Translations under genes and position numbers: made by a program
Notes under the pieces: model-generated
What the model saw: only the letters and a program-made list of their open reading frames with translations
The model's database searches: none
Told to the model about the DNA's origin: nothing
Shown: positions 18,322-27,138 of the stretch, one piece after another
Layout: each line of letters opens with the position of its first letter
Position numbering within the stretch: the stretch's first letter is position 1
Assembly: GCF_023347535.1 (NCBI RefSeq)
Contig: NZ_CP094473.1
Span: forward strand, 1,860,001-1,924,000
DNA: 64,000 bases
Reading direction: 5' to 3'
Origin: Faecalibacterium sp. HTF-F
Lineage (GTDB): Bacteria; Bacillota; Clostridia; Oscillospirales; Ruminococcaceae

Positions 18322-19491
18322 TCACTTGCCCTCCTTTTCGGTTGCAGGCTTTGCAGGAGCAGCAGGCTCTGCGTTCACATTGGTCTTGTCGGCATTCCTG
18401 AACAGCAGTGCGTGGATCCTGCCGCGGAACAGCATGGAGAATGCGCACAGGTAGATGATGATGCCGCTGATCAGATCCGAGATCTCAGTGGGGTAATACT
18501 TGGTGGAAAGGAAGGAACCGCCCACCGAGATATGGGAAATGAAGATGGCCGAGAAGATGGTGCCGATGGGGTTGGAGCTTGCCAGCAGTGCAACGGAAAT
18601 GCCGTTGAAGCCCATCGTCGGCAGGCTGGTGGAGTTCAGCGGGTTCCACTGGGACACATTGGAAAGGTAGTACAGGCCCGCACCAAAACCGGCCAGCGCA
18701 CCGGCAATGGCCATGGAAAGGATGATGTTCTTCTTCTCGTTGATGCCGGCGTAGCGGGCAGCGCTCTTGTTCAGGCCGACTGCCTTGAGCTCGTAGCCGA
18801 AGGTGGTCTTGTTCAGCACCACCCAGATCAGAACTGCCACTGCTGCCGCCAGAAAGATGGCGATGGTGGTGCTGTTAGTCTGGAACAGCTTGTTCAGGCC
18901 AAAGTCCGGGATGATGGACTGGGCGTAATCGGCGTTCTTGCTCAGGTTCATGGTACGAGTGTTTCGCACATCGTACATGGGGCCGGTGCCGTTCTGGTAA
19001 ATGAGCTCATTGACCAGATACAGGCCGATCCAGTTGAACATGATGGAGGTAATGACCTCGTTGATGTTGAAGTAGGCCTTGAAGAAGCCGGGGATCGCAC
19101 CCCAGAGACCGCCCAGAATGGTGGCGGCGATCAGGCAGACGAACCATGGCAGCTTGAGCATGATGGCGCAGTACAGAGCGCCGTAAGCGCCCAGCGTATA
19201 CTGGCCCGCCGCACCGATGTTGAACAGGCCGGTCTTGAAGGCAAACGCCACGGACAGACCGGTCATAATAAGGGGAGCCGCATTTGCCAGTTCCTTGCCG
19301 ACGCCATAGGGTGCGTCATGAAAGCCGCCCTTCAGGATGCGCACAAAGCCGTCGCCCCATGCGTGTGCCGGGTTGATGGCCAGCAGCACCAGAAAACCGA
19401 CCACAAGGCCGATCAGGATGCACAGCAGAGCAGCCAGCACACTGGTGATGGAGCTGTTCAGACTGCTGTGGGAAAGTTTTTTCTTGTTCAT
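18322..19491 (-). CDS. nupP: Nucleoside ABC transporter permease (NupP-type)
   Basis: 389 residues. An N-terminal membrane segment (SVLAALLCILIGLVVGFLVL) precedes the permease core with GLSVAFAFKTGLFNIGAAGQ, the signature of COG4603 permeases. The C-terminal ~20 residues are Ala/Pro/Lys/Glu rich. It is three bases from the ATPase gene and one base from nupQ, forming the two-permease core of a BmpA-type importer. Confidence 0.9.
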   Translation of the reverse strand: MNKKKLSHSSLNSSITSVLAALLCILIGLVVGFLVLLAINPAHAWGDGFVRILKGGFHDAPYGVGKELANAAPLIMTGLSVAFAFKTGLFNIGAAGQYTLGAYGALYCAIMLKLPWFVCLIAATILGGLWGAIPGFFKAYFNINEVITSIMFNWIGLYLVNELIYQNGTGPMYDVRNTRTMNLSKNADYAQSIIPDFGLNKLFQTNSTTIAIFLAAAVAVLIWVVLNKTTFGYELKAVGLNKSAARYAGINEKKNIILSMAIAGALAGFGAGLYYLSNVSQWNPLNSTSLPTMGFNGISVALLASSNPIGTIFSAIFISHISVGGSFLSTKYYPTEISDLISGIIIYLCAFSMLFRGRIHALLFRNADKTNVNAEPAAPAKPATEKEGK

Positions 19492-19494
19492 GTG

Positions 19495-21033
19495 TTATTT
19501 GCTCTCCTTTCCCTGCTTGCGTGCGCCTGCCATATACAGGCCCAGCTCCTGCACGGTGGTGGTCTTGGGGTCAAATTCGCCCACGACCTCGCCCTCGTAC
19601 ATCACAAGGATGCGGTCGGACAGGTTCATCACCTCGTCCAGCTCCAGACTGACCAGCAGCACGGCCGTGCCCTTATCGCGCTCGGCCACGATCTGGCGGT
19701 GGATGTATTCAATCGCACCAACGTCCAGACCGCGGGTGGGCTGGACTGCCACCAAGAGCTTCGGATCCTTATCGATCTCGCGGGCAATGATGGCCTTCTG
19801 CTGGTTGCCGCCAGACATGCTGCGCACGGTGGTCAGGCTGCCCTGACCGCTGCGCACATCATACTGCGCGATCAGCTTATCGGAGTATTCGCGCACCTTA
19901 TCGCTGCGGATAAAGCCGCCCTTCTGGAACTCCGGCTGCCAGTAACGCTGCAGCACCATGTTGTTTTCCAGACTGTAGTCCAGCACCAGACCGTGCTTGT
20001 GACGGTCCTCCGGGATGTGGCTCATGCCGTCCTTGGAGCGCTGACGAATGGTCTCATTGGTGATGTCCTTGCCGTCCAGCATGATCTTGCCGCTGCTGAT
20101 CTTTTCCAGACCGGTCAGGCCGTAGACGAACTCGGTCTGGCCGTTGCCCTCGATGCCTGCAAGGCAGACGATCTCGCCCGCGTGTACCTGAAAAGAGATA
20201 TCCCGAACCGCGTCCTTCTTGTGCTGGGCATTGTGCATGGTGACGTTTTTCACATCCAGCACCACCCTGCCGGGGTCTGCAGGCTTTTTGTCCACCTGCA
20301 GCTGCACATCGCGGCCCACCATCATGCGGGAAAGCTCTTCCTTGGTGGTATCCTTGATGTCCACGGTACCCATGCACTTGCCCTTGCGCAGAACTGTGCA
20401 GCGGTCTGCCACAGCCATGATCTCGTTGAGCTTGTGGGTAATGAACAGGATGGACTTGCCCTCCTTCTTGAACCCGCGCATGATCTCCATCAGTTCGTCG
20501 ATTTCCTGCGGGGTCAGCACTGCCGTGGGCTCGTCGAAGATCAGGATCTCGTTGTCGCGGTACAGCATCTTCAGGATCTCAACGCGCTGCTGCATACCAA
20601 CAGAGATATCGCTGATCAGTGCATCCGGGTCCACGCGCAGGCCGTACTTTTCGCTCAGGGCCATTACCTTTTTGCGTGCCTCAGCCTTCTGCAAAAAGCC
20701 CATCTTGTTGGGCTCCACGCCCAGAATGATGTTGTCCAGCACGCTGAAGCATTCTACCAGCTTGAAGTGCTGGTGCACCATGCCGATGCCCAGTGCATTT
20801 GCATCATTGGGGTTGCGGATGGCAACCTCCTTGCCGTTTTTGCGGATCTGACCAGCTTCCGGCTGGTACAGGCCAAACAGCACGCTCATCAGCGTACTTT
20901 TGCCGGCGCCGTTCTCGCCCAGCAGGGCATGTACCTCGCCTTTGCGCAGCTGCAGGGTGATATCGTCGTTTGCCTTGATTCCAGGGAACTCCTTGGTAAT
21001 GTGGAGCATTTCGATCACAAAATCCTCTGCCAA
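19495..21033 (-). CDS. nupO: Nucleoside ABC transporter ATPase with two nucleotide-binding domains (NupO-type)
   Basis: 512 residues from a TTG at 21031-21033 preceded by AAAGGAGAG. An in-frame ATG at 21085-21087 was rejected because it falls inside the promoter -10 element. The first domain has a canonical Walker A (GENGAGKST); the second keeps LSGG-type RSMSGGNQQKAIIAREI but has a degenerate Walker A (GIEGNGQTEF), as is usual for sugar/nucleoside importers of this type. Energises the NupP-NupQ pair. Confidence 0.9.
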   Translation of the reverse strand: MAEDFVIEMLHITKEFPGIKANDDITLQLRKGEVHALLGENGAGKSTLMSVLFGLYQPEAGQIRKNGKEVAIRNPNDANALGIGMVHQHFKLVECFSVLDNIILGVEPNKMGFLQKAEARKKVMALSEKYGLRVDPDALISDISVGMQQRVEILKMLYRDNEILIFDEPTAVLTPQEIDELMEIMRGFKKEGKSILFITHKLNEIMAVADRCTVLRKGKCMGTVDIKDTTKEELSRMMVGRDVQLQVDKKPADPGRVVLDVKNVTMHNAQHKKDAVRDISFQVHAGEIVCLAGIEGNGQTEFVYGLTGLEKISSGKIMLDGKDITNETIRQRSKDGMSHIPEDRHKHGLVLDYSLENNMVLQRYWQPEFQKGGFIRSDKVREYSDKLIAQYDVRSGQGSLTTVRSMSGGNQQKAIIAREIDKDPKLLVAVQPTRGLDVGAIEYIHRQIVAERDKGTAVLLVSLELDEVMNLSDRILVMYEGEVVGEFDPKTTTVQELGLYMAGARKQGKESK

Positions 21034-21085
21034 TCTGCTCACTCTCCTTTCGTGTCGTTTCGACACAGATACTTCTTTAGTATTC

Positions 21086-21091
21086 ATTATA
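21086..21091 (-). promoter_or_regulatory. -10 element of an internal promoter for nupO-nupP-nupQ
   Basis: On the minus strand GGTATAATGAAT gives a consensus TATAAT. The best -35 at 17 bases is TGTGCA (weak). It lies between the bmpA terminator and nupO. It overlaps the first ATG of the long nupO frame, which therefore cannot be translated from this transcript. Confidence 0.6.
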
Positions 21092-21218
21092 CCTGATTTG
21101 CGGCAATTTGCACATGTCTTTTTTGCTTTTTGGCAGAAAGCACAGATAATAGTATTACTTTTGTGCCTTTTTCACGAAGAGTCCGCTGCATTTTTTCCGC
21201 ATTACGCCAATAGCTGAC

Positions 21219-21262
21219 AGAAAAAGCGGGGCACCCCGCTACAGGATGCCCCGCTTTAAAAA
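21219..21262 (-). terminator. Terminator or attenuator after the substrate-binding lipoprotein gene
   Basis: An 11-base perfect stem (AAAGCGGGGCA at 21223-21233 with 21247-21257) followed on the minus strand by a short U-run. It separates the lipoprotein gene from the ATPase and permeases, a usual way to make more binding protein than membrane complex. Confidence 0.85.
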
Positions 21263-21303
21263 GACCTATCGATCGTCCGCAGGCAGGCCTGCCGGACAAT
21301 AAC

Positions 21304-22479
21304 TTACTGGATGTAGTTGACAGTGGTGAACTCGCTGACGGTGGGCTTGGTAGCGTCGTCGGAGCTGTTATCAACAGTGATCTCGCCGCTCTTGATCTTG
21401 CCCTTGACTTCCTCGTACTCGTCGGTGGTGAAGGACTCGAAGTTCCAGCTGTCTGCATCGGTGGGCAGGCCGATATAATCGCCGTCCTCCAGACCGAAGT
21501 TGCCATTGGAACCTGCGATGTCGCCCCAGCTGCCGGCCTCGATATCAGCCAGAGCAGTGTTGACAGCCTCGGTCAGACCCTTCATAGCGGAGGTGATGAA
21601 CGGGTTGTAAGCGTAGGTGCCATCTGCAACGCCCTTTGCACCGATGTAGTTCTGGTCAACGTCAACGCCGATGACGTAGCCGTTGTTCTTCAGAGCAGCC
21701 TCAACAGCGGAGGTGTAGATGCCGCCGCCGCAGGCAAAGACGACCTGAGTGCCGTTGGAGTACCAGCCCTCCATACGGGAGGTGATGTTTGCATCGCCGT
21801 AGAACTGGCCGCCGTAGAAGTAGTTGATCTCGATGTTCTGGCCCAGCTCAGCAGCAGCGGCGTCAGCGCCCTGCACGAAGCCGTAACCGTAACGGATAAC
21901 AGCGGGAACAGCCATGCCGCCCAGGAAGCCCAGCTTGGTCTTGCCGTCCTTTGCAATGGCGTAGCCTGCCAGATAGCCTGCCTGCTCCTCCTTGAAGGTG
22001 ATGCAGTAGCAGTTGGCGGGGATGGCGTCGGTGCCGATATCGCCCTGAGTCACATCGATGGCGATGAACTTGACATCGGGATACTGGTCAGCAGCCCATG
22101 CCAGAGAAGCGCCGTACAGGTAGCCGACGCAGACGATCACATCAGCGCCGTCGTTGACAGCCTGACGGATCTTGGTCTCACGGACCTCATCGGAAGCGTC
22201 AGCATCGGGGATGTAGTACTGGCAGTCATCGCCCATGTAGCTGGAAACAGCAGTCCAGCATGCCTGGTTGAAGCTCTCATCATCGATCGTGCCGGTATCG
22301 CAGGTCAGAGCGACCTTGACGATCTTCTCACCGCCCTCAGCAGCAGAGGAAGCGGTAGAAGCAGCAGCGGAAGAAGCGGTGCTTGCAGAAGAAGCGGAAG
22401 AACCACCGCAGGCGGTCAGAGCAGCGGCAGCGGCAGCGGCGCCAGCCACAGCCAGGAAATTACGACGAGAAATCATCAT
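21304..22479 (-). CDS. BmpA/Med-family nucleoside-binding lipoprotein
   Basis: 391 residues from the ATG at 22479, after AAAAGGAGAG. The signal peptide ends in LTAC with the lipid-bearing cysteine at about residue 24, followed by a Ser/Ala-rich linker of ~25 residues. The body is a periplasmic-binding-protein fold of the BMP family (VKVALTCDTGTIDDESFNQ), which in characterised members binds purine or pyrimidine nucleosides. The signal peptide starts with SRRNFLA, unusually close to a twin-arginine motif. It sits ahead of nupOPQ and behind cdd. Confidence 0.92.
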   Translation of the reverse strand: MMISRRNFLAVAGAAAAAAALTACGGSSASSASTASSAAASTASSAAEGGEKIVKVALTCDTGTIDDESFNQACWTAVSSYMGDDCQYYIPDADASDEVRETKIRQAVNDGADVIVCVGYLYGASLAWAADQYPDVKFIAIDVTQGDIGTDAIPANCYCITFKEEQAGYLAGYAIAKDGKTKLGFLGGMAVPAVIRYGYGFVQGADAAAAELGQNIEINYFYGGQFYGDANITSRMEGWYSNGTQVVFACGGGIYTSAVEAALKNNGYVIGVDVDQNYIGAKGVADGTYAYNPFITSAMKGLTEAVNTALADIEAGSWGDIAGSNGNFGLEDGDYIGLPTDADSWNFESFTTDEYEEVKGKIKSGEITVDNSSDDATKPTVSEFTTVNYIQ

Positions 22480-22557
22480 AATCAAACTCTCCTTTTATTT
22501 TTAATAAAAATTGCGTCAAATAAATAAAATGCGCAGAACTGCACATTTACTGGCTCA

Positions 22558-22586
22558 AGTATAACGGCAAGCCGTGTCAGATGCAA
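22558..22586 (-). promoter_or_regulatory. Promoter of the bmpA-like gene
   Basis: On the minus strand TTGCAT (22581-22586), a 17-base spacer and TATACT (22558-22563), giving a leader of about 70 AT-rich bases ending in AAAAGGAGAG. Confidence 0.8.
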
Positions 22587-22764
22587 GCAAATTCCGATTA
22601 CAAAATCTTTACAATAATTTTGTAAGTTTTTATTAAAAGTAGTATTTATGCACAAATTTGCCGTAGTTCCGGCCATTTTCCGTGCACTCCCTGTGTTTTG
22701 CCGCACAATGCACGTATTGCCGTTACTTTATTGTCCTGCAGTGCGCCTCTGCGTTTTTATCCCG

Positions 22765-23211
22765 TCACTTCACGGCACGGTTGCCCGCCACATTGGAGGG
22801 GCCAAAACCGAAGGGCAGCAGTTCATCCATGCTGCGCTCGATAAAGTCTTCCGGCGTCTTTGCCATGATAACGTTCAGTTCCGGCCCGCCGAATTCAAAC
22901 AAAGCCTGACGGCACACCCCGCAGGGGGAAGTGATCTGCTCGTTCACCTCACCGCGGCGGCTGCCCACCACAGCAATGTCGGTGAACTCGGTCACGCCCT
23001 CGGCCACCGCCTTGAACAGAGCCGTGCGCTCGGCACAGCTGGTGGGGGTAAAGGCAGCGTTCTCCACGTTGCAGCCGGTAAAAATGCGGCCGTCTCTGGC
23101 ACGCAGGGCAGCACCCACCATAAAATCGCTATAGGGCACATAGGCTTTTTCCCGTGCAGCCAGTGCCATGCGGATGAGCTCCTTCTTTTCCTCCAAAGTC
23201 AGATTGGTCAT
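22765..23211 (-). CDS. cdd: Cytidine deaminase
   Basis: 148 residues from the ATG at 23211, preceded by AAGGAGTAACGGAT; an ATG nine codons earlier lacks a site. It deaminates cytidine and deoxycytidine to the uridine forms that Pdp can cleave. The zinc and catalytic motif CAERTAL and the second zinc pair SPCGVCRQ are intact, with the substrate loop GCNVENAAF before them. No clear terminator separates it from the bmpA promoter, so read-through into the transporter genes is likely. Confidence 0.95.
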   Translation of the reverse strand: MTNLTLEEKKELIRMALAAREKAYVPYSDFMVGAALRARDGRIFTGCNVENAAFTPTSCAERTALFKAVAEGVTEFTDIAVVGSRRGEVNEQITSPCGVCRQALFEFGGPELNVIMAKTPEDFIERSMDELLPFGFGPSNVAGNRAVK

Positions 23212-23242
23212 ATCCGTTACTCCTTTTTTATTATGCAAAGGG

Positions 23243-23284
23243 AGAAAACAGCGCGGCCCGCCCTCCGGCAGGCAAGCCGCGCTG
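23243..23284 (-). terminator. Hairpin terminator/attenuator between deoD and cdd
   Basis: A nine-base GC stem (CAGCGCGGC with GCCGCGCTG) and 18-base loop, followed on the minus strand by TTTTCTCC. The U-run is short, so partial read-through into cdd is likely. Confidence 0.65.
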
Positions 23285-23301
23285 AAATGCGTTTTTAATG
23301 C

Positions 23302-24021
23302 TTAGTATTCTGCGCCCAGTGCTACCTTCATCATGTCGGTAAAGCTCTTCTGGCGCTGCTCGGCCGTGGTGATCTCCGGCGAGACAAAGCTGTCGGAAAT
23401 GGTCAGCAGACAGGCAGCATTCTTGCCCAGCACCTGTGCATTGGCAAACAGAGCAAAGCTCTCCATCTCCACGCACAGGCATCCGCGCTCATCGCGCAGC
23501 TTTTCCCAGTAGGTGGGCTTCGCATCGGAGGGCTGACGGTAGAACACATCCGAAGAGTGGATGTTGCCCTCGATGAGGGGGATGCCCTGCTTTGCGGCAG
23601 ATGCGCGCAGCTTGTCGTTCAGGCTCTGGCTGGGCAGCGTGAGGTCCCCTTCAAAGCCGCTCTGCACACGGGCATAGTTGCTCTCACTCACAGCACCGGC
23701 GGCCAGCACGGTGTCAAACAGTCTGGCCTTGTCGGTATAGCTGCCGGCAGAGCCAATGCGGACGATGTTCTCTACATCGTAGAACTTGAACAACTCATAG
23801 GAATAAATGCCAATGGACGGCATGCCCATGCCGCTGCCCATCACGCTGATGGGACGGCCCTCGTAGGTGCCGGTAAAACCCAGCATCCCGCGCACGCCGG
23901 TCACCTGACGGACATCCTTGAGGAAGGTGTCCGCAATGAATTTTGCGCGCAGAGGATCGCCCGGCATCAGGACGGTCTTTGCAAAATCGCCTTTTTCAGC
24001 ACTGATGTGAGGGGTAGACAT
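23302..24021 (-). CDS. deoD: Purine-nucleoside phosphorylase, DeoD (hexameric) type
   Basis: 239 residues. It cleaves purine (deoxy)nucleosides with phosphate to base and (deoxy)ribose-1-phosphate. The start TPHISAEKGDFAKTVLMPGD is the DeoD signature; GSAGSY, the ribose-binding VEMESFALF and the catalytic aspartate in TISDSF are all present. First gene of the minus-strand salvage island, with AAAGGAGAG ahead of the start. Confidence 0.96.
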   Translation of the reverse strand: MSTPHISAEKGDFAKTVLMPGDPLRAKFIADTFLKDVRQVTGVRGMLGFTGTYEGRPISVMGSGMGMPSIGIYSYELFKFYDVENIVRIGSAGSYTDKARLFDTVLAAGAVSESNYARVQSGFEGDLTLPSQSLNDKLRASAAKQGIPLIEGNIHSSDVFYRQPSDAKPTYWEKLRDERGCLCVEMESFALFANAQVLGKNAACLLTISDSFVSPEITTAEQRQKSFTDMMKVALGAEY

Positions 24022-24054
24022 AAGATCATCTCTCCTTTTCTGTTACATAATACA

Positions 24055-24089
24055 GCAGATGGGCCTTCTCCGGAGAAAAAGCCCTCTGC
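24055..24089. other. Intergenic hairpin without a U-run
   Basis: Between the M23 peptidase and deoD there is a long near-perfect inverted repeat: GCAGA outside, GGGC/GCCC inside and TTCTCCGGAGAA at the centre. No U-tract follows on either strand, so it is not a typical terminator. It may stabilise a 3' end or be a processed or protein-bound site. Confidence 0.5.
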
Positions 24090-24093
24090 AAAC

Positions 24094-25977
24094 TTACCTA
24101 TACTTGCTGCGGTTGAACACATTCTGCGGCGCGATGTAGCTGCCGTTGCGGCGGATCTCAAAGTGGCAGTGGTTGCCGCTGGAGCGTCCGGTGCTGCCCA
24201 CATAGCCGATCAGCTGGCCCTGCTTGACCGACTGACCAGAGTGCACCGCCAGCGACAGACAGTGCGCATACACCGTGGTGTAGCCGCTGCCGTGGCTGAT
24301 GATGACGGAGTAGCCGTAGCCCGTGCCGGCACCAGCCTTATTGTAGCCTGCCTTGGTTACAGTGCCGCCTGCCGATGCGTAGATGGGCGTACCCGCTGCA
24401 GCGCAGATATCCACGCCCTTGTGGCCGCTGCCGTACCAGCGCGAGCAGTAGCGGTAGCCGGGCACCGGCCAGATGAACTGACCGCTGCCGGTGATATAGG
24501 CGGTGCTGTTGGTCACCTTCTTGGTGCCCTTCACGATCTTTTCGGTGACAGGCTCCTGCACCACTTCCGTGCTCAGGATCTTCTGGGAAAGCTGGATGCC
24601 ATCGGTGTTATAAACACGCTGCGCCGTGATCTGGCGCAGGCCGTTCACACCGTTCTGCACCGTTTTCTTGGTGCCCACCGTGTACTCGTTGGAGGTAGTG
24701 GTCTCGGTGGAGTAGGGGATCTCTTCCTGCCATGTTTCCACCTTGGTGATGCGCACTTCCAGCATGGCTTCCTGCTTGGTGACGATCAGTTCATCCCCTG
24801 CCTGAATGTTGGAGTTTTCATTTAACTGTGCGCCTTTGAAGCTGGGGTTCAGCTCACACAGCTCCCGGAAGGTCAGATCGTTTTTCTGGGCAATGCTCCA
24901 CAGCGTATCGCCCATCTGCACAGTATAGATCTTTTCCTGCTGCTGCACACCGGAAAGCTGCTGCTCCACATCCGCTTCGTTCTGGAAGCTGTCGTTGAAG
25001 TAGATACCGTTCTCCAGCGTAACTTCCTTATTGAAGCCCACGGTCATATTGGAATTTTCGGGGTCTTCATAGGGTTCCAGCAGGCTGCTCAGGTAGCTTT
25101 GCAATGCTGTGCCGTCATTGCACACGGCGGTCAGCTCGCCGTCCAAGTACAGGGCTGTGCCCTCGCTGATCTGGTCGCTGGCGCTCTTCAGGATGGCGTC
25201 TGCCATTTCGTTTTCGTCCAGGGTCTTATGGGCCACGGTAACGGTGTAGGTAGGTTCCACGGTCCACTCCGTATGGTCGGTGCCGGCGTAATTGATACGC
25301 TCCTGCACTGCCTCGCGGGCCGAGTTGAACACGTCCTCGTTGGCCACATAGCCCACGGTCTGGCCGTTCACCTGCACTTCCAGCGCGTAGGGCTGGCGGA
25401 TAGTATTGTTGAACACAGTCACCATGACTGCCAGTGCACACACCGGCAGCACATACATGGCCATCCGCGGCAGGGTCCTGATATTGCGGCGCACGCCGCT
25501 GGTCAGATAATGTACACTTTCGCGGCAGGCCACGGCAAAGCCTTTTTCTTTGCGCACCCGATGGGCGTGGACCAGCAGGGAGCCGCAGCCCCGGAAAAAC
25601 AGCCAGATGGGCCCGAACAGATCCCGGAACATCTGTGCAGCGCCCGGGAATGCGATGGCTGCCGTATTCCTCAACAATGCCGCAGCAGAGTGCCACAGCC
25701 ACAGCCAGCTGCTGCGCAGGCCGCGTCCGGTGCGGACGAATACATACTCGGTGGAGTAGCCCAGTGCATACAGCGCCTCGCCAATGACCGGAACGGCAGC
25801 GTTCTGGGCGATCTTTCTGCTGAAATTGCTTACACGATTCTGCGTTTTACGGCGCAGCCGATGCCGGTGCAAAAGCCCCATGCACTGCAACTGTGCCCAA
25901 AGGGAGCGCAGCTTCTGTCCCCACTTGGGCTTTGCCGGTGAGGCAGGCTGCTGCTCCTTTGTTTTATCTTCGATCAA
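24094..25977 (-). CDS. Membrane-anchored M23 peptidase with LysM and G5 domains
   Basis: 627 residues from a TTG at 25977, preceded by AAGGAAGGAG; longer frames lack a site. A basic cytoplasmic segment is followed by one membrane helix (MYVLPVCALAVMVTVF), then an extracellular region. LysM is recognisable as YTVQMGDTLWSIAQ, a G5 domain follows, and the C-terminal M23 domain keeps its zinc ligands in GHKGVD and GNHCHFEI. Likely a peptidoglycan endopeptidase, or a scaffold if the basic N-terminus is regulatory. It has its own promoter. Confidence 0.9.
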   Translation of the reverse strand: MIEDKTKEQQPASPAKPKWGQKLRSLWAQLQCMGLLHRHRLRRKTQNRVSNFSRKIAQNAAVPVIGEALYALGYSTEYVFVRTGRGLRSSWLWLWHSAAALLRNTAAIAFPGAAQMFRDLFGPIWLFFRGCGSLLVHAHRVRKEKGFAVACRESVHYLTSGVRRNIRTLPRMAMYVLPVCALAVMVTVFNNTIRQPYALEVQVNGQTVGYVANEDVFNSAREAVQERINYAGTDHTEWTVEPTYTVTVAHKTLDENEMADAILKSASDQISEGTALYLDGELTAVCNDGTALQSYLSSLLEPYEDPENSNMTVGFNKEVTLENGIYFNDSFQNEADVEQQLSGVQQQEKIYTVQMGDTLWSIAQKNDLTFRELCELNPSFKGAQLNENSNIQAGDELIVTKQEAMLEVRITKVETWQEEIPYSTETTTSNEYTVGTKKTVQNGVNGLRQITAQRVYNTDGIQLSQKILSTEVVQEPVTEKIVKGTKKVTNSTAYITGSGQFIWPVPGYRYCSRWYGSGHKGVDICAAAGTPIYASAGGTVTKAGYNKAGAGTGYGYSVIISHGSGYTTVYAHCLSLAVHSGQSVKQGQLIGYVGSTGRSSGNHCHFEIRRNGSYIAPQNVFNRSKYR

Positions 25978-26045
25978 AAGGTCTTTCTCCTTCCTTGCCG
26001 CCAGTGCACACAGCGGTGCGGGGGTAAGACGGCGGCGGTCTGAAA

Positions 26046-26120
26046 CGTGCGCAGCCTTTCCAGCGGCTCCGCGCACGCAGTTATCTTATTTTATTATACA
26101 CCCTGTCGGCATTGAAACAA
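26046..26120 (-). promoter_or_regulatory. Promoter and leader hairpin of the M23 peptidase gene
   Basis: On the minus strand TTGTTT (26115-26120), 16 bases, TATAAT (26093-26098). The leader then folds into a GC-rich hairpin (CGTGCGC with GCGCACG and AGCC with GGCT, 26046-26077) about 70 bases before the TTG start. Confidence 0.7.
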
Positions 26121-26152
26121 GCATTGTCACAAAATTTGGCAGGTTCTTTCAC

Positions 26153-27085
26153 TTACTTTTCACCAAAAAGCTGTTTCATGTCCTGCGGCAGGGGGCTTTC
26201 CACCGTGACCACCGTGCTGTGCTCACGCACCGGCACCTGCACACGGATGCCGTCCGGCTGTCCGACATACATCGGTACCTGAAAGCTCTGCCTTGCGCAG
26301 TGCAGCGCCTGACGGCCAATGCGTGCTCTGCTTCCGCCGTAAAGATCATCCCCCGCCAGCGGGTGTCCGATGGACGCAAAATGCACCCGGATCTGGTGCG
26401 TGCGGCCGGTCACCGGCACACAGGCGGCAAGGCTCAGGCCGTTTTCTGCCTTTAATATGGTATACTCGGTACGGCTGGGCTTGCCATCCGGGGTCACACA
26501 CCGCCCGATAACGCTCTCGGCCTGACGGCCAATGGGCGCATCGATCACGCCCGGGCCCAGCGGCAGCTCTCCCTCCACAACGGCATAGTAGAGCTTTTCC
26601 ACATTCCGGGCCAGCAGCGGCGCAGCGTAGGCGTGCTTCGCAGCCAGAACAAGGCCGCTGGTGTCCTTATCGATGCGGTTCACCGGGCGGAACACCGGGC
26701 TGATGCCCTGCTGCGCGGCCCATGCCGCATAGCCGTTGGCAAGGGTATCGCAGGGGTAGTTCAGGGTGGGGTGCACGGCCAGATGAGGCGGCTTTTCCAG
26801 CACCACCGCAAACGCATCCTCATAGACCACCTTTACCGGGATCTCCGGCTGCGGGGCCACGCCGTCTCCCTCCGGCGGCAGCTCAAAGGACACCACCTGC
26901 CCCGGGTAGACCCGGCGGTTGGCAAGGACAGGCTCCCCTTCTGCAAAGAAGCCGCTGCCCCGGAACTTGACTGCACGGGCAAGCTCGGTGGAGACGGCAC
27001 ACTGGCGCAGAAAATTGCGCACAAGCACGCCGTCCTGCGTCTGCGGTGTCTGCGGCACGGTAAATTCCAGCTGTATACGCCCCAC
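26153..27085 (-). CDS. RluA-family 23S/tRNA pseudouridine synthase
   Basis: 310 residues. The frame opens with a GTG whose only nearby purine-rich box (AGGGGG) is very close, so the exact start is uncertain. The catalytic motif NRIDKDTSGLVLAAK carries the essential aspartate, with HPTLNYPCDTLAN before it and GRTHQIRVHFASIGHPLAGD after it. An S4-like N-terminal region is present. It isomerises uridines in rRNA or tRNA; the target base cannot be told from sequence. Divergent from rnpB with overlapping promoters. Confidence 0.92.
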   Translation of the reverse strand: MGRIQLEFTVPQTPQTQDGVLVRNFLRQCAVSTELARAVKFRGSGFFAEGEPVLANRRVYPGQVVSFELPPEGDGVAPQPEIPVKVVYEDAFAVVLEKPPHLAVHPTLNYPCDTLANGYAAWAAQQGISPVFRPVNRIDKDTSGLVLAAKHAYAAPLLARNVEKLYYAVVEGELPLGPGVIDAPIGRQAESVIGRCVTPDGKPSRTEYTILKAENGLSLAACVPVTGRTHQIRVHFASIGHPLAGDDLYGGSRARIGRQALHCARQSFQVPMYVGQPDGIRVQVPVREHSTVVTVESPLPQDMKQLFGEK

Positions 27086-27109
27086 CCCCTGTGCAAAAAA
27101 TATATGAAT

Positions 27110-27138
27110 ATTATACCAAAAAACGCTTCTACTTGCAA
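27110..27138 (-). promoter_or_regulatory. Promoter of the rluA-type gene
   Basis: On the minus strand TTGCAA (27133-27138), a 17-base spacer and TATAAT (27110-27115) with an extended TGG before it. The same six bases also act as the -35 of the rnpB promoter on the plus strand. Confidence 0.82.

Noticed and set aside
18061..21096. A plus-strand frame of about 1000 codons opposite the nucleoside ABC genes
   Set aside because: It mirrors real minus-strand genes with clear ABC motifs and is rich in His/Gln/Ala with no domain; GC-rich third positions keep the antisense frame open. The same holds for the long antisense frames at 265-2439, 12834-15215, 33247-35790 and 36639-39629.
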